This document shows, one piece after another, positions 15,126 through 22,111 of a DNA stretch of 25,620 nucleotides. Position numbers and translations under genes: made by a program. Origin of the DNA: DAIUCA01 sp964613675 (GTDB lineage Bacteria; Pseudomonadota; Gammaproteobacteria; Competibacterales; Competibacteraceae); NCBI GenBank assembly GCA_964613675.1, contig CAZTIH010000029.1:1-25620 (forward strand), given 5' to 3'. Every line of letters starts with the position of its first letter. The stretch's first letter is position 1. The notes below the pieces were generated by a model that saw only the letters and a list, made by a program, of their open reading frames with translations, made no database searches and had not been told where the DNA came from.

Positions 15126-16100
15126 ATGGCATCACAATTTTCAGAGGTAGCATTGGCGCAGAATGATACAGAAGTTCGCCAATCCAAAATTCCCCTCGAA
15201 TGCGCCGGTCTTCGCCTCGATCAGGCCCTCGCGCACCTGTGGACCGACTACTCACGGGCGCAACTCCAACAGTGGCTCAAAATGGGGTGCATTCAAGTGG
15301 CGGGACAATCGGCAAAGGCATCGAGTCGGGTGACGGGCGGTGAAACGGTCTCTGCAACCTTCCCCACCCTCACCGCTCTCGACGATCAACCCGAAGCCCT
15401 CGCCCTCGATTTGCTGTGGCAAGACGACGACATTTTTGTCATTAACAAACCCGCCGGGTTAATTGCCCATCCTGGGGCGGGAAACCCCACGGGCACCCTG
15501 GTGAATGCGCTGTTACACCTAGATGCGTCCCTCGCTCAGCTTCCTCGTGCGGGACTCATTCATCGACTGGACAAAGACACCTCGGGCCTATTGTTGGTGG
15601 CGCGGAATCCGTTGACCTATCAACGGCTCGTGCAACAGATGCAGCAACGAGCGATCCACCGTCAGTATCGCGCTTTAGTGCAGGGCGAATTGACCGGGGG
15701 CGGGACCGTCGATGCCCCGATGGGGCGTCATCCCCAAGATCGGCTACGGCAAGCGGTGATTACGGGCGGGCGAACGGCCGTGACCCATTATCGACTCTAT
15801 AAGCGATTCAATGGGTTAACCGAGTTACTGATCGAATTGGAAACGGGGCGAACTCACCAAATCCGCGTTCACATGGCGCACATTCGTCACCCGGTGGTCG
15901 GCGATCCCCTTTATGGCACCCGTCGTCGTTTGCCGGCAGGGCTTGATGAATCGCAACGGCGTGAATTAAACCAATTTTCTCGCCAGGCCCTACATGCTTG
16001 GCGGTTGCGCTTTGTGCATCCGCGCACCCAAGAGACGGTTGCAATCGAAGCGCCTTTACCGACGGACTTGGCTCACTTGTTGGCCACCCTGGCGACTTAA
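15126..16100 (+). CDS. rluD: 23S rRNA pseudouridine synthase RluD
   Basis: Makes pseudouridines in helix 69 of 23S rRNA (positions 1911/1915/1917 in E. coli). An S4 RNA-binding domain (about 27-75) contains LRLDQALAHLWTDYSRAQL. The catalytic domain has INKPAGLIAHPGAGNPTGTL and HRLDKDTSGLLLVA with catalytic Asp149, then LETGRTHQIRVHMAHI. The span given uses the outermost ATG. A TTG at 15153 is better supported: AGAGG (15143-15147) lies 5 bases before it, and starting there puts the catalytic Asp at 140, against 139 in E. coli. The ATG has no visible ribosome site. pgeF follows 59 bases downstream, as in E. coli. Confidence 0.95.
   Translation: MASQFSEVALAQNDTEVRQSKIPLECAGLRLDQALAHLWTDYSRAQLQQWLKMGCIQVAGQSAKASSRVTGGETVSATFPTLTALDDQPEALALDLLWQDDDIFVINKPAGLIAHPGAGNPTGTLVNALLHLDASLAQLPRAGLIHRLDKDTSGLLLVARNPLTYQRLVQQMQQRAIHRQYRALVQGELTGGGTVDAPMGRHPQDRLRQAVITGGRTAVTHYRLYKRFNGLTELLIELETGRTHQIRVHMAHIRHPVVGDPLYGTRRRLPAGLDESQRRELNQFSRQALHAWRLRFVHPRTQETVAIEAPLPTDLAHLLATLAT
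15143..15147 (+). promoter_or_regulatory. Ribosome site pointing to a TTG start for rluD
   Basis: AGAGG is 5 bases upstream of the in-frame TTG at 15153. The annotated ATG at 15126 lacks a comparable site. With the TTG start, rluD and bamD starts would be separated by 29 bases rather than 2. Confidence 0.5.
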
Positions 16101-16159
16101 GTGCTTAACCCGCGTTTCCCTCAATTTCACTGATCTCGTTCTCAAAGAAAGCAGATGCC

Positions 16160-16896
16160 ATGCGCGACATTCCGTTGATTTACCCCGATTGGCCCGCCCC
16201 CGCTAATGTGAAGGCCGTGGCAACGACCCGACAAGGCGGTGTGAGTGAAGGTCGATTTGCGAGCCTCAACTTGGGTTTCCACGTCGAGGATGACCCCCAA
16301 AAGGTGTATGAAAACCGACGGTTGCTGGCGGAACGGCTGATGTTACCGGGGCCGCCACGGTGGGTACGACAGGTTCACGGCAACGGCGTGGTGCGGGCGG
16401 AAACGGTGGCGGGATTGACGGTCGCCGATGCCAGTTACACCGCACGACGTCACGTCGTCTGTGCCGTCATGACCGCAGACTGTTTGCCCATCCTGTTGTG
16501 TAACACCCAAGGCACCCGCGTTGCGGCTATTCATGCGGGGTGGCGCGGGCTGGTGGCGGGGGTGATTGCGGCGACCGTTCAGGCGATCTCTGCGGAAAAC
16601 GACGCGTGGATGGCGTGGCTCGGGCCGGCCATTAGTGGAGCGGTGTACGAAGTGGGGGAGGAGGTGTACGCCGCGCTGGTCGCCGAGGGAGACCATTNNN
16701 NNNNNNNTTCACGCCCACGCGCCCCCATCATTACCGACTGGATCTAGTGGCCGTCGCCCGTCGCCAACTCGCGGCGGTGGGCATTGACGCCGTTTATGGC
16801 GGGACATGGTGTACTTTTTCGGATGCGGAACGGTTCTATTCCTATCGTCGCGATCAAAGTGGGGGACGTCAGGCATCGCTGATTTGGTTGACCTGA
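16160..16896 (+). CDS. pgeF: Peptidoglycan editing factor PgeF (YfiH), split by an assembly gap
   Basis: Multicopper-oxidase-like fold protein that keeps wrong amino acids out of peptidoglycan precursors. Some relatives act on purine nucleosides. N-terminal 179 codons carry VRQVHGNGVV, AVMTADCLPILLCN and AAIHAGWRGLVAG with the Cys/His metal ligands. Ten N at 16698-16707 shift the frame, so an uncorrected reading ends near 16748. After the gap, in another frame, the family C-terminus continues to TGA at 16894-16896: DAVYGGTWCTFSDAERFYSY and the end ASLIWLT. Comparison with the E. coli protein suggests about four missing residues, so the real gap is probably 11 bases or 11 plus a multiple of 3. 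Total length would be about 245 residues, against 243 in E. coli. Confidence 0.93.
16698..16707. other. Assembly gap (10 N) inside pgeF
   Basis: Ten Ns replace unknown sequence and break the reading frame of an otherwise intact gene. The number 10 is likely a placeholder. Confidence 0.95.
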
Positions 16897-16904
16897 ATGC
16901 GCGA

Positions 16905-16939
16905 CAAGCCCCGTCTTTCAGGGTGGGGAGGATGTCAAC
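16905..16939 (+). repeat. G/C hairpin repeat, copy B (IS200/IS605-end-like)
   Basis: CCCCGTCTTTCAGGGTGGGG (16909-16928) followed by AGGATGTCAAC. As single-stranded DNA or RNA it folds into an 8-pair hairpin with wobble pairs. It matches copy A (132-163, opposite strand) at most positions. The trailing AGGATGTCAAC is a hallmark I associate with IS200/IS605 right ends. No transposase gene adjoins it. It begins about 10 bases after the pgeF stop and lies before the convergent tgpA-like gene. Confidence 0.5.
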
Positions 16940-17037
16940 CGAATGCACCTGAGTACACATCGCGATTTGCGTAGCGTCCCGTACATTGGCGCACCTCCGC
17001 CGCGACATCGCTGATGAGTCACTTAACATTCACTGCC

Positions 17038-18996
17038 TTATCTCGGGCCAAATCGCCATCGACAGTGTTGACGATACTGCGCCTGCAAACTCGCTAGGTC
17101 GTCTCGCGGCAACGCCTCAAGCCATCGCCCCACCGCCTGCCCTCGGGGACGGGGACCGTGTTGCTTCTCTAGTCGCGCCAGTACTGCATAAAAGGGTGCG
17201 TCACCACCTTGAATTGGCCCCCACTGCGGCAGCGTCGAACGATTTACCACGACGCGCTTACGTCGCCGTATCCGCCACACCAGTATCCCCCCCAAAATTG
17301 CAATCCCCAACATCCCAATTCCGTTCCCTGTCGAGGTTTCCTCCTCCAGTCGCCAGCGCCACCGATCAAGTTGGTACATGCCATAGCTCAACGCATCTTG
17401 AAGTGCCTGCCACCACGGTGCCCCTAACTCCTCTTCCGCGAGCCACAGACTGGGGGTGGTGTCGATAAAACGCCATTGATCGTCCACAAACACCATCACC
17501 CACGCATGACCATGCCGTCGCCGTGCGACATACGCCCGTTCCCATTGACTGAATTCGCTCACCGCGTACCCAGTGACATAGCGCGTCGGTAGCCCCGCCG
17601 CCCGCAGCAATAACGCCGTCACCGTCGCAAAGTACTCGCAGTGGCCCGCCTGCTGTTCAAAGAAGAACGTCGCCAGATCTCGGGGCGGATTCAAGGTGTA
17701 ACGAAACGAGGCGAAATGCGCTTCGATGGCGTGGACGCGCTCCCGAGGAGGTAAAGCCGTCAATTCCTGTGCCTGTACCCACTCCGTCAACCACGCTGCC
17801 TCGGTCGGGGGCAATAAAAAATCATCTTCCGTCGGAGGGGACGCCAAAAACTGCTCGGGCGACAGCTCCACTCGATAGTGAATCAGCCCCGGTCCATCAC
17901 TCACCCGCAACGTATCCAATTGGTTGCGTTCCAGATGGCCCACCGCCAAATCATCAAACGCCACCGTTTGTGGTGGGCGGGCCAATAAACCGCGTCCCCG
18001 TCTCAAGTTCATGGACACAGTAAATGTTTCGGTGGGAACCAATGTCGGGTCATCGGTCAGGGGCCAGCGCAATAACAGATCGTTTTCCGGACGAATCGAC
18101 TCGTAACGTTGCACCGTCCACCACTCCTGGCGCAGATACCGTTCAAAAATGGCGGTGGGCAACAGTAAGGGTTCACGCAGGGGAGTCGTTGGGGACACCC
18201 GCAGCACGATTTCCTCGCGCCCCTTCATTCCCCGCACATCCCCTAGGCGACTGTTTTGCCCCAACCGTAACTCCTCTAACCACCCCTCCATCCATGTCAT
18301 CATCCAGTTTTCCACCTCGCCCTGAGCATAACGCAACCCACTTTGTACCCCCCACGCAATCCCCACCACGCCCAATAACAACAACAGCCCGATCCATTGG
18401 GGGTAACGTTTTGGACGGTTCACAGACAGGAACCACACCGTCGCGATTGCAATGAAGGTGACATAAAATTCGTAGTCAGGGGCGGGACTCGCCGCCAATA
18501 AACACAACACGGCAAAACTCGGTTGGAGATCGACCCGCGAACTCTCAAACGCGCCCAACTTCTCCGCCCGTCGAATGGACCAAAATAAACTGCTCAGTTT
18601 GATCGTCCCCGCCACGCTGTAAATCTGGACAAGTAAGAGGGGCGCCATCAGGAGGGGAGACCACAGGAGAAGCGTTTGTAAGCCTCCGCTACCCGGATTC
18701 ATCAATAAGTAACTAATCGCCCCTAACCACAAAAGTCCCGTGAGATCGGCTAACCGATGAAATTCACGATCAGTGACGGGAAACCGAAGGGGACTGTAAT
18801 GGGCAATCGAGATCAACAAGACTAAGGGAATGGCCCCCCAAAGCTGATGCGTGTGCACGCCCCAACCGCTGATTAACCCCATGAGGAAGTAGGGGGGTAG
18901 GGTAAAACCCGCTGCGTCCCCATGCGGTCTGGGAAGGTCGACGGACAACGGGCGGGAATCGTGGGAAATCGCCGTGTTAACGGGACGCGGATCCAT
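17038..18996 (-). CDS. TgpA-like membrane transglutaminase (DUF3488-TGase-DUF4129)
   Basis: 652 residues from the chosen ATG at 18996, which has AGGA close upstream. The ATG at 19077 would add 27 residues inside mrpG. About five or six membrane segments fill the first 200 residues. A periplasmic transglutaminase-like cysteine-protease domain follows, with Cys453 in QAGHCEYFATVTALLLRAAG, His497 in RRHGHAWVMVF and Asp512 in FIDTTPS, the full catalytic triad. After the C-terminal membrane segment (GIGMLGIAILGGILVW) comes a cytoplasmic DUF4129-like tail. Pseudomonas TgpA is essential and has transglutaminase activity, but the substrate is unknown. The gene usually sits beside moxR and DUF58 genes. 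Here it overlaps the end of mrpG by 20 bases and neither partner is visible. Confidence 0.88.
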   Translation of the reverse strand: MDPRPVNTAISHDSRPLSVDLPRPHGDAAGFTLPPYFLMGLISGWGVHTHQLWGAIPLVLLISIAHYSPLRFPVTDREFHRLADLTGLLWLGAISYLLMNPGSGGLQTLLLWSPLLMAPLLLVQIYSVAGTIKLSSLFWSIRRAEKLGAFESSRVDLQPSFAVLCLLAASPAPDYEFYVTFIAIATVWFLSVNRPKRYPQWIGLLLLLGVVGIAWGVQSGLRYAQGEVENWMMTWMEGWLEELRLGQNSRLGDVRGMKGREEIVLRVSPTTPLREPLLLPTAIFERYLRQEWWTVQRYESIRPENDLLLRWPLTDDPTLVPTETFTVSMNLRRGRGLLARPPQTVAFDDLAVGHLERNQLDTLRVSDGPGLIHYRVELSPEQFLASPPTEDDFLLPPTEAAWLTEWVQAQELTALPPRERVHAIEAHFASFRYTLNPPRDLATFFFEQQAGHCEYFATVTALLLRAAGLPTRYVTGYAVSEFSQWERAYVARRRHGHAWVMVFVDDQWRFIDTTPSLWLAEEELGAPWWQALQDALSYGMYQLDRWRWRLEEETSTGNGIGMLGIAILGGILVWRIRRRKRVVVNRSTLPQWGPIQGGDAPFYAVLARLEKQHGPRPRGQAVGRWLEALPRDDLASLQAQYRQHCRWRFGPR

Positions 18997-19327
18997 CACT
19001 TTCCTGCCTGCTCGCTTCGAGGTCGTCGCGGTTCGGAGGATCAATTGGAACCCCTTGGCGATGGGCTGCTGCGGCAATCGCGTGGGCGGCTAAGGGGGCC
19101 GTGACCATTAAAAATAGCCCCAAGGCAATGACTTTAAGGGTCGTACTGGGCAACAAAATGGCAGTGCCAATCAAAATGCCTATTAATCCCAAGGTTCCGA
19201 CTTTCCCCGAGGCGTGAAGGCGGGTGTACACATCCGGTAGCCGCAAAGATCCCAGTACCCCGACAAAACAGAAAAATACGCCGAGTCCAACCAAGGTTAA
19301 TCCAAGATATTCGGTGAGCAGGTTCAT
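18977..19327 (-). CDS. mrpG: Mrp-type Na+/H+ antiporter subunit G
   Basis: 116 residues with three membrane segments. The family block GVLGSLRLPDVYTRLHASGK, then VGTLGLIGILIG, and the following VIALGLFLMVTAPLAAHAIA identify MrpG/MnhG/PhaG. A hydrophilic tail of about 28 residues follows (RQGVPIDPPNRDD and on). MrpG is a small accessory subunit of the multi-subunit sodium(potassium)/proton antiporter. It starts 2 bases after the mrpF stop, with AGGTG upstream inside mrpF. Its end overlaps the tgpA-like start. The large subunits A-D and subunit E are absent from this window. Confidence 0.92.
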   Translation of the reverse strand: MNLLTEYLGLTLVGLGVFFCFVGVLGSLRLPDVYTRLHASGKVGTLGLIGILIGTAILLPSTTLKVIALGLFLMVTAPLAAHAIAAAAHRQGVPIDPPNRDDLEASRQESDGSASR

Positions 19328-19329
19328 GG

Positions 19330-19611
19330 TTAAAACACCTGGCCGTCGCTGAGGTAACGGGCAATCGCAAGGGTCGCAATAAAGCTAAAGGCCGCCAACG
19401 CAATCCCTAAATCGAGGAACATCGGTGCACTTTTCACGATAGATAACAAAACAATCACGCCAACAAGCAGCGTAAATAGCAATTCAAGGGCTTGGAGACG
19501 ATCTGCCGGTGTCGCGCCCCGTAACAGGGCATAGCTCACGGGAACCATCAGTAAAACGAGTACGACGAGGGCGAGATTAACCCCCACCCAGACAAAGTTA
19601 CTTTCAATCAT
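19330..19611 (-). CDS. mrpF: Mrp-type Na+/H+ antiporter subunit F
   Basis: 93 residues, three membrane segments. The middle block LRGATPADRLQALELLFTLL corresponds to the conserved GPTxxDRVxAxD region of MrpF/MnhF, although the usual Asp after the Arg is replaced (ALELL). The C-terminus is DLGIALAAFSFIATLAIARY. It is directly followed by mrpG. No convincing ribosome site precedes the ATG. Upstream on the same strand lies the gap-broken CPA2 antiporter rather than mrpE. Confidence 0.88.
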   Translation of the reverse strand: MIESNFVWVGVNLALVVLVLLMVPVSYALLRGATPADRLQALELLFTLLVGVIVLLSIVKSAPMFLDLGIALAAFSFIATLAIARYLSDGQVF

Positions 19612-19726
19612 GGTGTGATGACCGAACCGAGTGGAAAGAGCGCCGATACTAAGCGACCTGCAAGTCTGTGCAACGCGGACAGTCCAACGCCGTGACGCCC
19701 ATCCCTAGAAAAGCCCCCGTTCATTC

Positions 19727-19870
19727 TTAATCCCGTCGCAACCGATCCGTGAGGGCCACCGGACTAGGGAAACGCAACACTATCCAGTAGGTAGAAATCA
19801 CTAAACTGAGTGCGGTCACGGCCTGAATCAGTCCAACGCCCACCCCGCTCAACCTGTCTCCCCCCTTATT
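19727..19870 (-). pseudogene. C-terminal piece of the CPA2 antiporter beyond an in-frame TAA
   Basis: After the TAA at 19871-19873 the same frame stays open to a TAA at 19727-19729 and reads LSGVGVGLIQAVTALSLVIS followed by a segment ending in LTDRLRRD. That is what I expect at the end of this antiporter family: a last membrane helix, then a positively charged PSPVA...RLRRD tail. Between the gap and this piece lie about 20 codons of non-family sequence (GKDSFFSVPVPRWA, stop, NKGGDR). A misassembled contig end next to the N run is the simplest explanation. A real insertion or premature stop is the alternative. Confidence 0.55.
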
Positions 19871-20956
19871 TTATGCCCACCTCGGGACGGGAACGCTGAA
19901 AAAGCTATCTTTGCCNNNNNNNNNNCCCCCCAAAATCGCGATTAACAAGGCGAACTCTCCAATGGCCCCCAAACGTACCCCCATTTCGCGGCTCAACTTG
20001 GGGGTTTCACCACTCCATAACAGCAGTCGCTGAAAGACCCAAGGTTTTAGAAGGGCCAATGATCCCGTCATCAAGACAATCGGCAACCACAACGGCAATA
20101 CCTCGGCAATCGGTAGCCCAGCCCCCAACGCACAAAAAAACATCACGAGGAAAAAGTCCCGCAACGGCTTGAGGGAATCGGCGAGGTACAGGGAAATGGG
20201 GCTGGTTGCCAACGCTACCCCCGCAATAAAGGCCCCGATTTCCGCAGATAACCCCAATTGTTGGCTCAACGTCGCCATCCCCAAACACCAACCAATCGTC
20301 AACACGAAGAGAAACTCGCGCAGGGTGTCAAATCGGGCCATCAACGGAATCAGCACCCATCGCGCCAACCCCACTGCCAGTCCCATGAAAAGAGGCAACG
20401 CGATCAAGGTGCGCACCACCCCCTCGACACTTGAATTTTCCCCGCTCACGCTCTGCAACATCAACAGCAGCCCAATCGCCAACAAATCCTGCATGAGCAA
20501 AATACTAATCATCACTTCACCTGCGCGTTGGTGGTGAAGCGTACTGGTAGGCAAGAGTTTGAGTCCCAAAATCGTGCTCGATGAGGTCATGGCCGCACCA
20601 ATCAACAACGATTCCCCCCACCCGAAACCGCTTAGGAACGCCAGTAACGCAATCCACAGCCCAAAAATCACGCTGCTCGCCACCGTAATGAAGGCGACTC
20701 GTTGTAGGAGTTTGAGGAGATCCTGTGGCGTCAAATCCAGCCCCATCAAAAACAGTAGAAAAAAGATGCCCACACTAGCAAGTTGTTGAATTAAAACGGG
20801 ATCGTGTAACCACCCAAACCCCGAAGGGCCAATAATCATCCCCCAAAAAAGATAAGCGACCGGTAGCGCTTGTCCCGCAAACAAAGCCACCGTCGCAAAC
20901 AGCGCACCCCCACTGAAAATCAGGAATAACGCAAAAATGAGCGAATTCGCGTTCAA
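19871..20956 (-). CDS. CPA2-family monovalent cation/proton antiporter (Kef/NapA-like), broken near its end
   Basis: Integral membrane antiporter with about eleven hydrophobic segments. Visible family features are PVAYLFWGMIIGPSGFG near the N-terminus, FFLLFLMGLDLTPQDL, AAMTSSSTILGLKLL, LSAEIGAFIAGVALA, and GVRLGAIGEFALLIAILG just before the gap. No RCK/TrkA nucleotide-binding domain follows, unlike KefB/C. The start is TTG (20956) with a perfect AGGAGG five bases upstream. Ten N at 19916-19925 interrupt the last helices. The post-gap frame stops at TAA 19871, but family-like sequence resumes after it (see 19727-19870). It is divergent from apbE and upstream of mrpF-mrpG on the same strand. 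Confidence 0.85.
   Translation of the reverse strand: MNANSLIFALFLIFSGGALFATVALFAGQALPVAYLFWGMIIGPSGFGWLHDPVLIQQLASVGIFFLLFLMGLDLTPQDLLKLLQRVAFITVASSVIFGLWIALLAFLSGFGWGESLLIGAAMTSSSTILGLKLLPTSTLHHQRAGEVMISILLMQDLLAIGLLLMLQSVSGENSSVEGVVRTLIALPLFMGLAVGLARWVLIPLMARFDTLREFLFVLTIGWCLGMATLSQQLGLSAEIGAFIAGVALATSPISLYLADSLKPLRDFFLVMFFCALGAGLPIAEVLPLWLPIVLMTGSLALLKPWVFQRLLLWSGETPKLSREMGVRLGAIGEFALLIAILGXXXXGKDSFFSVPVPRWA
19916..19925. other. Assembly gap (10 N) inside the antiporter gene
   Basis: Ten Ns, again probably a placeholder. Sequence on the lower-coordinate side (about 19871-19915) does not match the antiporter family and may be an unreliable contig end. Confidence 0.95.
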
Positions 20957-21002
20957 TAGCGCCTCCTAAAATTGATCTGATTGATGTTTAACGGAGCTTT
21001 TG
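20957..21002. promoter_or_regulatory. 46-base divergent start region between the antiporter and apbE
   Basis: Only 46 bases separate the antiporter TTG and the apbE ATG. It holds AGGAGG for the minus gene (just beyond 20956) and GGAG at 20993-20996 for apbE. It is too short for two complete non-overlapping promoters, so each promoter must overlap the other transcription unit. No consensus -35/-10 pair is evident. Confidence 0.5.
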
Positions 21003-22052
21003 ATGTTGCGATTAACTGTGCAAGCCGTGTTACTGGGCCTGATGCTGTTCTCGGCAATCTATCTCTTCACCCGCCCCACATCTCCTCCCCTCGGCGTCAT
21101 CGGTGGGCCAGCCCTGGGAAGCCAGTACAGCGTGAAACTTCATCCGGTAGCCCCCGAACAACTTCCCGCGATTCAAGCCCACATCGAGTCGATTTTTCAA
21201 ACCCGCCTCGTCGATACGATGTCCACTTACCACGACCATTCGGCGTTAATGGCGATTAATCGCAGCGAAAGTACCGATTGGCAGCCCATTCCTCGGGATT
21301 TATTCGTCGTTTTGGACCGTGCCCTCGAAATCTACGCCCTGACCGAAGGCGCTTTTGATGTGACGGTGGGGCCACTGGTGCGGTTATGGGGCTTTAGCGG
21401 TCGCAATGCCACGCCCCGCAAGCCCACGGATGAGGAATTAACCGACGTCCTCGCATTTGTTGGCAGCGACAAGTTGCAGTTGCGCCGTAACGACCGCGAT
21501 CAAATATACGAACTGCGCAAACGACATCCCAAACTCGAAATCAATGTGTCGGCCATTGCCCCGGGCTACGCGGCGGATCTCATCGCCGATTATCTCAATC
21601 AACTTAATTTCTCCAATTATTTAATCGATGTCGGGGGTGAATTGTTTGCGCGGGGGGTCAGTGAGCAAGGCCGTTCGTGGCAGGTCGCGATTGAGCAACC
21701 CCTTGAATTTGAACAGCGCGTCCAACAGGTCATTCGGCTGCCCGATGGAAAAAGTGCAGCGACCTCGGGAAATTATCGCAACTATGTGGAAATCGAAGGG
21801 GTGCGGTATGCGCATCTGATCGATCCCCAAACAGGGCAACCGGCCACCCACGGATTGGCGTCGGTGACCGTCATTGCGGAGGAGACGATGACCGCCGATG
21901 CCCTCGCGACGGGATTGATTGTTATTGGGCTAGAACGCTCAATCGCCCTCGCAAATCAACACGACATCGCGGCGTTTTTTATCCATCGCGATGACCAAGG
22001 GGGCTGGCTCACGACTTACAGCACGGCATTTCGGCCTTTCTTAGTCGATTGA
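21003..22052 (+). CDS. apbE: FAD:protein FMN transferase, membrane-anchored ApbE
   Basis: Transfers FMN from FAD to Thr/Ser of exported flavoproteins such as RnfG or NqrC. 349 residues from the ATG at 21003, 6 bases after GGAG. A TTG directly before it is less likely. The N-terminal hydrophobic segment (LTVQAVLLGLMLFSAIYLF) has no lipobox Cys, so it is probably a membrane anchor rather than the lipoprotein form. Motifs: ALGSQYSVKL, FDVTVGPLVRLWGF, INVSAIAPGYAADLIADYL, IDVGGELFARG, SGNYRNYV, YAHLIDPQTGQPA, and the Mg-binding TADALATGLIVIG. No flavoprotein target lies in the window. The FecR-TPR-barrel gene follows immediately on the same strand. Confidence 0.93.
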   Translation: MLRLTVQAVLLGLMLFSAIYLFTRPTSPPLGVIGGPALGSQYSVKLHPVAPEQLPAIQAHIESIFQTRLVDTMSTYHDHSALMAINRSESTDWQPIPRDLFVVLDRALEIYALTEGAFDVTVGPLVRLWGFSGRNATPRKPTDEELTDVLAFVGSDKLQLRRNDRDQIYELRKRHPKLEINVSAIAPGYAADLIADYLNQLNFSNYLIDVGGELFARGVSEQGRSWQVAIEQPLEFEQRVQQVIRLPDGKSAATSGNYRNYVEIEGVRYAHLIDPQTGQPATHGLASVTVIAEETMTADALATGLIVIGLERSIALANQHDIAAFFIHRDDQGGWLTTYSTAFRPFLVD

Positions 22053-22111
22053 ACCAACCTGCCCCTCTACCATTCGCTATTGATCGACTTTTTGGGAGTT
22101 CGTTAACCGTG

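Noticed and set aside
17769..18455. Plus-strand Pro/Ser-rich frames inside the transglutaminase gene
   Set aside because: They are shadows of the minus-strand TgpA-like gene, whose domains and triad are clear.
19612..19726. Possible mrpE remnant or transposase tail between mrpF and the antiporter
   Set aside because: None of the short frames resemble MrpE, and any similarity to a TnpB tail is too vague to support. I see nothing convincing in this stretch.
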